This document shows, piece by piece, positions 16,235 through 23,728 of a stretch of DNA of 32,235 nt. The position numbers and the translations under genes are program-made. How positions within the stretch are numbered: the first letter of the stretch is position 1; the number at the start of each line of letters is the position of its first letter. The notes below the pieces were generated by a model, which made no database searches, was not told the DNA's origin, and saw nothing but the letters and a program-made list of their open reading frames with translations. The DNA comes from Opitutaceae bacterium (lineage in GTDB: Bacteria; Verrucomicrobiota; Verrucomicrobiia; Opitutales; Opitutaceae). The stretch is from NCBI GenBank assembly GCA_023269585.1, contig JAHFTC010000041.1:1-32235 (forward strand). The letters run 5' to 3'.

Positions 16235-16303
16235 GTGGGTTTGGGCGCGGTTTGTCGTGGGCCGAATCCACGACCCGCTTGGCGGCTCTGCCGTACGGCA
16301 GAG
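16235..16303. repeat. Non-coding stretch with an 18-bp perfect palindrome and a shared 14-mer
   Basis: CTCTGCCGTACGGCAGAG (16286-16303) is a perfect palindrome. GTGGGTTTGGGCGC (16235-16248) occurs again at 14815-14828. The stretch lies between the antitoxin start and the acyl-CoA dehydrogenase terminator and has no credible gene. It looks like an interspersed repeat. Confidence 0.55.
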
Positions 16304-16352
16304 GGTCCACCCGCAGGCGTGTGACAGCGGCTGGCGGCGCAACCGCCGAGAA

Positions 16353-16384
16353 CGAAAAGGCGGCGCTCGGGCGAGCGCCGCCTT
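16353..16384 (-). terminator. Intrinsic terminator of the acyl-CoA dehydrogenase gene
   Basis: An 11-bp stem (16357-16367 with 16374-16384, 6-nt loop) is followed by TTTT then CG on the minus strand. It lies 28 bp beyond the stop codon at 16413. Confidence 0.85.
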
Positions 16385-16412
16385 GGAAAGCGGGATACGA
16401 TGGCAGCTCTGC

Positions 16413-18560
16413 TTACGCCGGGTAGTCGAGGGCCTCGGGGATCATGACCTGCGCGAGGGCGTCGGCGGCGCGGTCCTTGGCGATACGGCTGCCGGCGAGG
16501 CAGGTGTCGACCTTGAGGCGGAGCTTGCCGAAGGCCTCGACGGCGCCGGCGAGCTTGCCGGTGCCATCGCCCTGGCCGCAGCACTTCTCTTCGCCGTGGC
16601 CCTGGCAGCCACAGGTGGCGCTGAAGCCGTAGACGAGCTCGGCGCAGAGGCGCGAGGCCTGGCCGGCGGCGCTGGCGGCCTGGGTGGCGGCGAGGTCGGA
16701 GAAGAAGTTGACGTAGCCGGCGAGACCGGCGGCGACCGTCGCGCTCTGCGGGCCCTTGGCCTCGAGCTCGAGGATATCCAGAATCTGCTGGCGCGAGGCG
16801 AGCAGCCAGCAGAGGGCGTCGACGAGCGGGAAGACCACGCCGTGGCGGTTGCCGGAGAAGAGCTTGGCGCCGGAGGCGTCCTTGGCCTGCTGCACGTGTT
16901 CGAGCGTCCAGAGCCAGAGTTCCATCGCGGAGGCGAGCACGCAGGCGCCGGTGTCGGGGTGGGTGGCGGCGAGGGCGCGCAGCTCCTTCACCCAGTTGCG
17001 GTAGCAGGCGAGGAAGACCTCGTTGGTCATCGTCACCGAAATCTGGCGGCGCTGCACGGCCTCGGGGCCCTCGTAGGTGGCCTCAAGCTGGGCGTCCATC
17101 CACTTCTGGCCGAGGAAGCCGGGGCAGTCCTCGGTGATGCCGTAGCCGCCCATGAGGGCGACGGCCTCGCGCATCATCGTGGCGCCGTAGCCGGTGTTCC
17201 AGAGTTTGGTGGCGGGGCAGAGCACGTTGGCCTGCGCGTCGAGCACGAGGTACTGGACGAGCGGGTCGGCCTTGAGGGCCTCGAAGCGGATGGCGTCGCG
17301 GTCGGCCTCGGGCTTGGCGGCGAGTTCGACGAACTCGAGCGCGGGTTTGGTGAGGGCGCGGAACGCCTTCATCTGCTGCATGCCGGTGACGATGCCCTGC
17401 TCGGCGAACTTGGCGTCCTTGATCTTCTCGAGCGGGTCGAGCTCGTCGAAGAGGCGGGCGGTGGCCATGCCGAGGGCGGCGCCGGCTTCGCCGGTAGCCC
17501 AGATGTCGACGAGGCGCTGGAGGCAGTCCTCCTTTTGTTGGAGACCGAGCTCGAAGCGCGGGGTGCCGGGGTTGACGCTGGCGGCGCCGCGGAAGCGGGT
17601 GCGCTGGTAGCGGATGATCGGCTCGACGGCGGACAGGAGCTTCGCGGAGGTCATCACGCCGACGGGCACGCGGGTGCGGCGGAAGACGGCCTCGATGATC
17701 TCGCCGTGCGAATACCGCGGGATGATCACGCCGTCCTTCACCGTGTAGCCGCCGATGATACGCGAGGCGGGCACGGTCATGTTGAAGACCGGGTCGTTGG
17801 TGGAGGAGAGCTGGTGCACCATCTTGTGCGTGGGCGCGCCGCGGTCGAAGGTGCCGGGATCGGTCTCCTCGAGGATGACCATGCAGCTGGTCTTGATGCG
17901 TGGGTCGGCGGAGTCGACGGCAACGGTGGCGAAGTTCGCGAAGCCCATGTTGGTGATGAACCGGGCGCGCTTGTCGATGTGGAGCATGGGCTCCTGGCCT
18001 TCCTTCCACTCGGCAATCTTGACCTTGCCGCAGAGCAGGCCGGTTTCGACGCCGACGTAGGGCAGCGGCTCGGTGAGGGCGAAGGCGCCGCGCCAGATCG
18101 CGCGATCGTCGCCGGGCTGCGGCGGCACGCACTTGCTCATGTAGTAGTCGCGCTGCGCGGGGGTGCCGCGTTCGTGGATGGGCGAGAGCGCGAGGTTGCC
18201 GGCGAGCGAACCGGTGGCGGCGCCGGCGTCGACCCAGGCGAGTTCGAGGCAGATCAGGGAAAGAACGAGATTCTTCGGCCCTTCGATGAAGCCGCCCTGG
18301 TGCGGGTCCATGAAGGCGGTGGTGATGCCGGCGGCGTCGTAGGCGGCGAGGAGTTCGTTCTTCTCGGGCGTCCAGTCATGGGAGTTGCGGGCACCCTGGG
18401 CGACGAGCTGGGCGACGATGCCGCGGGCGACGCCGCGGGTGGACTGCACGAGCATTTGGATGTCGAAGCGGTCGCTGAAGCGCCATTGGATCTGGCGTAC
18501 GTCGTCGCCGGGGAGGGTCTGAAGGGTGGGGCGGGGCTGAGCGGCGGGCGTGGTGTCCAT
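16413..18560 (-). CDS. Long acyl-CoA dehydrogenase with Cys/His-rich C-terminal insert
   Basis: 715 residues from ATG at 18560, against about 380-600 for most members. The FAD-binding 'ALTEP' is at 161-165, the 'GGYGITED' segment at 471-478, and the catalytic Glu at 497 ('YEGPEAVQRR'). The known reaction is alpha,beta-dehydrogenation of an acyl-CoA thioester, with electrons passed to ETF and then ETF-QO. A long helical extension follows residue 510. Near 650-661 it carries a Cys/His cluster (C650, C652, H655, C660, C661), which is unusual and may bind metal. The ETF-QO-like gene lies 1.7 kb downstream on the same strand, with toxin-antitoxin genes between. The substrate chain length cannot be read from the sequence. 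Confidence 0.88.
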   Translation of the reverse strand: MDTTPAAQPRPTLQTLPGDDVRQIQWRFSDRFDIQMLVQSTRGVARGIVAQLVAQGARNSHDWTPEKNELLAAYDAAGITTAFMDPHQGGFIEGPKNLVLSLICLELAWVDAGAATGSLAGNLALSPIHERGTPAQRDYYMSKCVPPQPGDDRAIWRGAFALTEPLPYVGVETGLLCGKVKIAEWKEGQEPMLHIDKRARFITNMGFANFATVAVDSADPRIKTSCMVILEETDPGTFDRGAPTHKMVHQLSSTNDPVFNMTVPASRIIGGYTVKDGVIIPRYSHGEIIEAVFRRTRVPVGVMTSAKLLSAVEPIIRYQRTRFRGAASVNPGTPRFELGLQQKEDCLQRLVDIWATGEAGAALGMATARLFDELDPLEKIKDAKFAEQGIVTGMQQMKAFRALTKPALEFVELAAKPEADRDAIRFEALKADPLVQYLVLDAQANVLCPATKLWNTGYGATMMREAVALMGGYGITEDCPGFLGQKWMDAQLEATYEGPEAVQRRQISVTMTNEVFLACYRNWVKELRALAATHPDTGACVLASAMELWLWTLEHVQQAKDASGAKLFSGNRHGVVFPLVDALCWLLASRQQILDILELEAKGPQSATVAAGLAGYVNFFSDLAATQAASAAGQASRLCAELVYGFSATCGCQGHGEEKCCGQGDGTGKLAGAVEAFGKLRLKVDTCLAGSRIAKDRAADALAQVMIPEALDYPA

Positions 18561-18653
18561 GAAAGAGAGCGGTTGGGGTGCGGCGAGGGGAGGGTGCGCG
18601 GCGGAAAGTGTTGTTTAAGCCAGAGGCCTAGGGCGGCGGGCCACCAAAAAATC

Positions 18654-18681
18654 GCAGAGTGAAGAAGGCAGAATACAGAAG
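18654..18681. repeat. Degenerate 14-bp tandem repeat (two units)
   Basis: GCAGAGTGAAGAAG (18654-18667) and GCAGAATACAGAAG (18668-18681) agree at 11 of 14 positions. They lie about 95-120 bp upstream of the acyl-CoA dehydrogenase start. The rest of 18561-18783 shows no gene. Confidence 0.55.
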
Positions 18682-18783
18682 TGGCCGGGCGGCCGCGCGG
18701 ACGGATCGCCGCTCCTGACGAACGGCGCTGCCTTGCGGGGGGCGAACCACTTGGCGAGTTTCGCTCCGGGGCGGAGGCTGGTG

Positions 18784-19236
18784 CTACTCGCGCTGCTTGG
18801 TGTCGATCACGAGGGTGACCGGGCCGTCGTTGACGAGGGCGACCTGCATCATCGCGCCGAAGCGGCCGGTGGCGACGGGCCGGCCGAGCGCGGCGGTGGC
18901 TTGGGCGACAAATGTCTCGTAGAGCGGGATGGCGAGATCGGGTTTGGCGGCGTCGTTGAAGGACGGGCGCGTGCCCTTCCTGGTGCTGGCGAAGAGGGTG
19001 AACTGGCTCACGACCAAGATGCCGCCGCCGAGGTCGGCCACGGAGCGGTTCATCTGGCCGGCGTCGTCCTCGAAAACGCGGAGGCGCACGAGCTTATCGG
19101 CGAGCCAGTGGCCGTCGTCGGCGGTGTCCGTCGGATGGATTCCGAGCAGGACGAGCAGACCGGGGCCGATGGCGCCGGTGGATTCGCCGGCGACGGAGAC
19201 ACTGGCGGAGGAGACGCGTTGGACGACGGCGCGCAT
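18784..19236 (-). CDS. dtd: D-aminoacyl-tRNA deacylase
   Basis: 150 residues, the usual length. It removes D-amino acids wrongly attached to tRNA, and also glycine from tRNA-Ala. The two family motifs that form the active site are intact: 'SQFTLFA' at 77-83 and the 'GPVT' group at 138-141 ('[10 protein letters not shown]'). The N-terminus '[15 protein letters not shown]' is standard. A repeated 14-mer lies 9 bp upstream of the ATG (19245-19272). It seems to stand alone, with non-coding sequence on both sides, on the same strand as its neighbours. Confidence 0.96.
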   Translation of the reverse strand: MRAVVQRVSSASVSVAGESTGAIGPGLLVLLGIHPTDTADDGHWLADKLVRLRVFEDDAGQMNRSVADLGGGILVVSQFTLFASTRKGTRPSFNDAAKPDLAIPLYETFVAQATAALGRPVATGRFGAMMQVALVNDGPVTLVIDTKQRE

Positions 19237-19543
19237 GGGACGATGGCGGATTGCGGAAGGCGGATTGCGGAAGGGCCAGACAGCGGAGCCGGGCTCGTTG
19301 ATGGGGCGTGGCGGTGGCGTTGGAAATCGGGAAACGCGACCGAGGATGGGTGCCGCGTCGCTCCTTCTGCGGTTTCACGCAGGGCCACCGCATTTTCCAG
19401 ACCGGATCCCAGATCCGATCCGCCACAAGCGCGAAGAGGCAGGTGCGGGACTCCGGGTGGTCCGTTCGCTTGGTGGGTCCGACGAGGCCGCCCACCGATT
19501 GATTTCACCGCACCGAGCGAGGCGCAACCGGCTCGCGCTGCGG
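19237..19543. other. Non-coding interval with no gene
   Basis: This 307-bp stretch between dtd and the HPt gene holds a perfect 14-bp tandem duplication (19245-19272) and a small hairpin ctgcg-gtttca-cgcag near 19368-19383. No reading frame here has a recognisable product, and no clear terminator with a T tract follows the HPt gene. Confidence 0.6.
19245..19272. repeat. Perfect 14-bp tandem duplication upstream of dtd
   Basis: GGCGGATTGCGGAA occurs twice in direct succession (19245-19258 and 19259-19272). It ends the 5' side of dtd just 9 bp before the ATG. Confidence 0.8.
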
Positions 19544-19915
19544 CTACTTCCCGGCGGCGAGGGCTTCGTCGAGCGCGGTGAGGACGCGGGCGAATTCGGC
19601 GCGCAGTTCAGTGATGGCCACCGGTGCGGCGGCGAGGTTGCCGGCTTTGGCGAGTGCCTCGATGCGTTCGGTGAGAAGGCGGAACTGTTTGGCGCCGAAA
19701 TTGCCGGCGCTGCCCTTGAGTCCGTGGGCGATTTTCCCGAGGCGGACGGCGTCGCCCTTGGCGAGGGCTTCGTCGAGCTCGTTGAGGTGCGGAGGGGTGT
19801 CCTCGCGAAACATCTGCACGATCTCGGCCACGAACGCTTCGTCGCCGCCGCCGATGGTCCGGAGATTGGCGAGAGCAGCCTGCTCGATAGGGGGATGGAG
19901 CGATGAATCAGGCAT
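19544..19915 (-). CDS. Histidine phosphotransfer (HPt) domain protein
   Basis: 123 residues. It has the HPt four-helix pattern, with phospho-accepting His64 in 'KIAHGLKGSAGNFGA'. HPt proteins shuttle phosphate between the receiver domains of a phosphorelay. It is the last gene of a minus-strand set: receiver-histidine kinase, receiver, 64-residue protein, PilB-type ATPase, then HPt, 114 bp after the ATPase. The partner receivers are probably those two upstream. The frame is complete and the start is ATG at 19915. Confidence 0.92.
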   Translation of the reverse strand: MPDSSLHPPIEQAALANLRTIGGGDEAFVAEIVQMFREDTPPHLNELDEALAKGDAVRLGKIAHGLKGSAGNFGAKQFRLLTERIEALAKAGNLAAAPVAITELRAEFARVLTALDEALAAGK

Positions 19916-20029
19916 GGCGCGAAGGAAGTTGCGGGTGCGGCGGCTGGGCCACGTTGTCTATCGGTCGGGATGGCCGCGGGTAAAATGCGTCGTTGCGGTC
20001 GAATCGCCAACGAGCGTTCGCGGCCCCCC

Positions 20030-21745
20030 TCAGGCTTCCCACTCGAACGAGGAGTTTTCCTCGATCTGCTCGATGGTGGTGAGGCCGAGCAGGACCTTCT
20101 TGAGCCCATCGTAGCGGAGGGGCTGGTAACCGACCTTGCGGGCGGCGGCGACGATCTCGGAGACCGGGCGGGAGTTGGAGATGTGGGCGCGAATCTCCTC
20201 GGTGACGAGGACGAGTTCGTGGAAGGCGACGCGCCCGCGGTAGCCGGTGCCCCGGCAGTAGGGGCAGCCCCGCCCGCGGTAGAAGGGGATGTTTTCGACG
20301 AGGCCTTCGTCGTGGAAATAGCGCTGGAGGACGTCGCGGGGAGGGAAGTACGCCTCCTTGCATTTTTCGCAGATGCGGGCGGCGAGGCGTTGGGCGAGCA
20401 CGCCGATGACCGAGGGCGCAACCATGTACGGAGCGACCCCCATTTCCATGAGACGCAGGACGGCCTGCGGGGCGGAATTGGTGTGCAGGGTGGCGAGGAC
20501 GAGGTGGCCGGTGAGGGCGGCCTCGGTGGCGATCTTGGCCGTCTCGGCGTCGCGGATTTCGCCGACGAGCATGACATCGGGGTCCTGGCGGAGGAGGGCA
20601 CGCAGCATCGCGGCGAAGTCGAGGCCGATGTCGGACTTCACCTGGGTCTGGTTGACGCCGGCCATCTGGATCTCGATGGGGTCCTCGATGGTGGAGATGT
20701 TGAGGCCGGCGTTGTTGAGTTCGTGCAGGACGGCGTAGAGGGTGGTCGTCTTGCCGGAACCGGTGGGGCCGGTGACGAAGACGATGCCGTTGGGGCTCTG
20801 GATGAGGCGACGGAAGGGGCGCAGGATGGTCTGCGACATCAGGATCTTTTCGATCGTGAGGGGCTCCTTCTTGCCGGTGATGTTGAGGACGCGGATAACG
20901 ACCTTTTCCCCGTACTGCGAGGGGATGGTCGAGATGCGGAAGTTGGCCTTGTTGGTGCCGAGCGGGAGGGTGATGCGACCGTCCTGCGGCAGGCGCGACT
21001 CGGAGATGTCCAGATCGGCGAGGATCTTGATGCGGGTGACGATGGCGTTGTGGAGGACCTTGGCGAAGGTGAGGACTTCGCGCAGGAAGCCGTCGACGCG
21101 GAAACGGATGCGGGTGTGCGCCTCGTGCGGCTCGACGTGGATGTCGGTGGCGCGTTCGCGCAGGGCGAAATGGATCACGGCATCCACGATCTGGATGACG
21201 CCGGTGGATTCGCCCAAGTCGTGGAGGGCCTCCGGCGAGAGGTTGGCGATCGTGAGGGAGTGGTTCTTGGCGAACTCGTTGAGGCTGTCCTCGATGCCCT
21301 TTTCGGTGGAGTAATGGACGGCGATGGCATCGGCGATCTCGACGGGCAGGGCGAAGACCGGGCTGATGGGGCCGAGCACGATATGGCCCACGCGGCGCAC
21401 GAGGTCGGCGTTCTCCGGCTCGGCCATCGCGACGGTGACGACACCGTCGAGTACGTAGATCGGGATCGCACGGGTTTTGATCGCGATCTCGTGGGGGATT
21501 TTTTCCAGCGCTTCGTCGGAAATGAGGGAGGCGATGGGATCGACGTAGGCCTTGCCGATGGAGTTGCCCCAGAGGGTGCACGCCTGGTCCTTGGGTAGGT
21601 GCTTTTCGGTGACGAGGGCCTCGAGCATCGCCAAGGTGCCCCGGCCGTGCGCTTCGCCCAGCTGGTCGACCACCTCGGGAGCGACCAGCGGAGGCATCCC
21701 GGCCGAGATCAGGTCGAGGAAGCGGTTATTTGCGGCGTTGGGCAT
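20030..21745 (-). CDS. PilB/GspE-type secretion ATPase
   Basis: 571 residues. An N-terminal MshEN/T2SSE_N-like domain (about 20-150) precedes the ATPase core. Core motifs are complete: Walker A GPTGSGKT (326-333), Asp box 'STIEDPIEIQMAGVNQTQV' (351-369), Walker B 'DVMLVGEIRDAET' (390-402), and His box 'LTGHLVLATLHTN'. Four zinc-binding cysteines are C459, C462, C494 and C497. The family powers type IV pilus extension or type II secretion from the cytoplasmic face. No pilC, pilin or secretin gene is adjacent; the neighbours are signalling genes. Its ATG lies 20 bp inside the end of the 64-residue gene, so expression is probably coupled. Whether it serves pili or secretion cannot be told. Confidence 0.92.
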   Translation of the reverse strand: MPNAANNRFLDLISAGMPPLVAPEVVDQLGEAHGRGTLAMLEALVTEKHLPKDQACTLWGNSIGKAYVDPIASLISDEALEKIPHEIAIKTRAIPIYVLDGVVTVAMAEPENADLVRRVGHIVLGPISPVFALPVEIADAIAVHYSTEKGIEDSLNEFAKNHSLTIANLSPEALHDLGESTGVIQIVDAVIHFALRERATDIHVEPHEAHTRIRFRVDGFLREVLTFAKVLHNAIVTRIKILADLDISESRLPQDGRITLPLGTNKANFRISTIPSQYGEKVVIRVLNITGKKEPLTIEKILMSQTILRPFRRLIQSPNGIVFVTGPTGSGKTTTLYAVLHELNNAGLNISTIEDPIEIQMAGVNQTQVKSDIGLDFAAMLRALLRQDPDVMLVGEIRDAETAKIATEAALTGHLVLATLHTNSAPQAVLRLMEMGVAPYMVAPSVIGVLAQRLAARICEKCKEAYFPPRDVLQRYFHDEGLVENIPFYRGRGCPYCRGTGYRGRVAFHELVLVTEEIRAHISNSRPVSEIVAAARKVGYQPLRYDGLKKVLLGLTTIEQIEENSSFEWEA

Positions 21746-21920
21746 GCTTCTTCCGGCGGGTGGTGAAGATCTGGCTGATCTCCATCTGATCGAGGATCTC
21801 CTTGGCGAAGAGCGAGCCGGTGCGCTCGAGTTGGAGTTCCCGCAGCAGTTGCGGCAACGAGTAGCGGACCTCGCGGAGGGCCAGGCCGTCGGCGGCGGGC
21901 TCGTTGGTTGGGGCGCTCAT
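21726..21920 (-). CDS. 64-residue unknown protein between receiver and PilB-type genes
   Basis: Starts at ATG 21920, 15 bp after the receiver gene stop, and ends 20 bp inside the PilB-type gene. It has a helical, Leu-rich core ('YSLPQLLRELQLERTGSLFAK' region, residues about 20-40), then 'EILDQMEISQIF' and a very basic tail 'TTRRKKHAQRRK'. I do not recognise a family. The tight overlap with its neighbours and conserved frame suggest a real gene, perhaps an adaptor or part of a split ATPase N-domain. This is inference only. Confidence 0.6.
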   Translation of the reverse strand: MSAPTNEPAADGLALREVRYSLPQLLRELQLERTGSLFAKEILDQMEISQIFTTRRKKHAQRRK

Positions 21921-21935
21921 GGTTGGCGGCGGAAG

Positions 21936-22322
21936 TTAGCCCTCGGCGAAGTGGTCGGCGATCGTATCGGCGATGACTTTGGCCATGGTCTCCTTCGGGG
22001 TGTCCTTGCGGACGAAGTTGATCGCGCCGAGCTCCAGGCAGCGTTCGACCACGTGCCGGGTCGCCAGCGAGGTGAGCATGACGACCAGGGCATCGGGGTG
22101 CTCGGCGTTGATGCGTTCGAGCGCCTGCAGACCGTCCATGATGGGCATGTTGACGTCCATCAGCACGAGGTCGGGGTTGTGCTGTGCGAACGCCGCAATC
22201 GCCTCCTCGCCATTGGCCGCCTCGACCACGGTGGGGGTGCCGAGTTTGCGCAGGATGAGGCCGATATATTTGCGGATATGCGGCTCGTCATCCACGACGA
22301 GCACTGTGCCGTTAAACTCCAT
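21936..22322 (-). CDS. CheY-like single-domain response regulator
   Basis: 128 residues made of one receiver domain. The acidic pair D11-D12, phospho-acceptor D56 ('LVLMDVNMP'), T84 and K106 are all present. There is no output domain, so it works through protein contacts. Its start overlaps the end of the receiver-kinase gene by 11 bp, and the 64-residue gene follows 15 bp later. The likely phosphate donors are that kinase or the HPt protein at the end of the set, and a likely target is the PilB-type ATPase. Confidence 0.94.
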   Translation of the reverse strand: MEFNGTVLVVDDEPHIRKYIGLILRKLGTPTVVEAANGEEAIAAFAQHNPDLVLMDVNMPIMDGLQALERINAEHPDALVVMLTSLATRHVVERCLELGAINFVRKDTPKETMAKVIADTIADHFAEG

Positions 22323-23472
22323 GTTCGGGAGCGGGAAAGGTGATCTGGAACGAGGCGCCGCCCTCGGTCAGATTGCTGGCGGTCACGGTGCCGCGGTGCG
22401 CTTCCACGATCTTGCGGCAGATGGCCAAGCCCAGGCCGGTGCTTTTCTCGCCGGCGGTGGGTTTGACGGAGGTCTTGCCGAAACTGGTGAAGAGCATGTT
22501 CATTTCGCCGTCGGGGATGCCCGGCCCTTGGTCGCGGACGGAAATGGTCTGACTGGGGCCATCCTCGGAGAATACCACTGTTATAGTCGTCCCCGGGGGC
22601 GAAAACTTGATCGCGTTGCTGAGAAGATTGTCGATGACCTGCCGGATCTTGCGGGAGTCGATGTGGAGCGGACGCGAGGGCTTGAAGGGGCGGCAAGCGA
22701 TCTTCATCTGCTTGCGGGCGGCGGTGAGGCCGTTGAGGAAAACGGCGTCGTGCACGATGTCGGCGATGTTGGTCGGGGTGAGGTCGAGGCGCATCTCGCC
22801 GCTCTCGATAATCGAGATGTCGAGCAGCTCGTTGAGCAGATCGAGCATGTTGTGGGTGGTGCCGTGGACGCTGCGGAGCATGGCGCGCTGGTCCTCGGAG
22901 AGTTCACCGGAGGCGCCCTCGAGCATGAACTCGGCGAGGCCGCGGATCGAGGTGAGGGGGTTGCGCAGGTCGTGGGCGGCGATGCTGAGAAAATGGTTCT
23001 TGGCGGCGTTGGCCCGGCTGAGGTCGGCGATGAGGTGGGCCTGGTGTTCGAGCAGGGCGCGGAGGTGGAGATGGGTGCGGATGCGCGCGATGACCTCGCG
23101 GGGTTGGAACGGCTTCAGCACGTAGTCGACACCGCCGGCCTCGAGCCCCTTGACGATGTCGTCGGGCTGGTTCTTGGCGGTGATGAAGATGACCGGCACG
23201 GTGGCGGTCGCCGGGGTGGCCTTGAGCGTGCGGCAGGTTTCGAAGCCATCAATGCCCGCCATGATGACATCGAGCAGGATGACATCGGGCTGGAATTCGG
23301 GGCAGGCTGCGAGCGCGGCCTCGCCGGAGTTGGCTTCCGCGACGGTGAAGCCCTCGGGGCGCAGGATCGACGAAAGGATGCGGGCGTTCAACCGGTCATC
23401 CTCGACGATGAGAATGCGGCGGCCGGCGAGGTCGATGCGGGGGGGGCCGTTGGAATCGGCGGATTGGGTCAT
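22312..23472 (-). CDS. Response-regulator/histidine-kinase hybrid (receiver first)
   Basis: 386 residues from ATG at 23472; an upstream ATG at 23550 would add 26 residues with no family match. A receiver (about 18-135) has D25-D26, phospho-acceptor D68 ('VILLDVIMAGIDG') and K120. A short linker leads to the HisKA dimerisation helix with H167 in 'SIAAHDLRNPLTSI', then the ATPase: N box 'NLLSNAIKFSPPG', G1 'DQGPGIPDGE', G2 'STGLGLAICRKIV'. There is no membrane segment, so the protein is soluble and must sense through its receiver. It is the promoter-proximal gene of the set and overlaps the next receiver gene by 11 bp. Confidence 0.94.
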   Translation of the reverse strand: MTQSADSNGPPRIDLAGRRILIVEDDRLNARILSSILRPEGFTVAEANSGEAALAACPEFQPDVILLDVIMAGIDGFETCRTLKATPATATVPVIFITAKNQPDDIVKGLEAGGVDYVLKPFQPREVIARIRTHLHLRALLEHQAHLIADLSRANAAKNHFLSIAAHDLRNPLTSIRGLAEFMLEGASGELSEDQRAMLRSVHGTTHNMLDLLNELLDISIIESGEMRLDLTPTNIADIVHDAVFLNGLTAARKQMKIACRPFKPSRPLHIDSRKIRQVIDNLLSNAIKFSPPGTTITVVFSEDGPSQTISVRDQGPGIPDGEMNMLFTSFGKTSVKPTAGEKSTGLGLAICRKIVEAHRGTVTASNLTEGGASFQITFPAPEHGV

Positions 23473-23640
23473 CGGGGAAGCGGCGCTGGGCGCGACGTTG
23501 TTGGGTCGTGGCGTGAAAAGCAATACCCCAAGCCCGGCGCCGGCGGGCACGCGCGGGCACGTGTCGGGGGTCGGCGTGGGAATGAGTTGCGGTGTCGAGG
23601 CAGTGCATCGGTTGCGGAAGGCCGGAGCTTAAAGTAAACA

Positions 23641-23686
23641 GACGCATCAAGGAACGCGGATGCGTTGATAAAGACCTTGCGTCCGC
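23641..23686 (+). promoter_or_regulatory. Structured metK leader, candidate cis-acting RNA switch
   Basis: This AU-richer segment lies 43-88 nt before the metK ATG. ACGCATC (23642-23648) can pair with GATGCGT (23659-23665), a perfect 7-bp hairpin whose loop AAGG (23649-23652) can pair with CCTT (23675-23678) as an H-type pseudoknot. Two rival helices exist: GACGC-bulge-AAGG with CCTTGCGTC (23675-23683), and GCGGATGC (23656-23663) with GCGTCCGC (23679-23686). Pseudoknot-type SAM switches (SAM-II, SAM-V, SAM/SAH) often precede metK or its pathway genes, but I cannot match this to a known class. A weak promoter (TAAAGT at 23630-23635) may lie just before it. Confidence 0.4.
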
Positions 23687-23728
23687 CGCGGTTTCGGCAA
23701 CCTTCCCGGCCTCATCTCAACCTCTTCT

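Noticed and set aside
16257..18662. An 801-codon open frame opposite the acyl-CoA dehydrogenase gene
   Set aside because: Same reason: no domain, skewed composition, and it covers a gene with clear family motifs on the other strand.
23641..23686. Calling the metK leader a SAM-II riboswitch
   Set aside because: The TGATAAA after the stem recalls SAM-II, but the purine-rich 3' element and ribosome-site overlap of that class are not seen.
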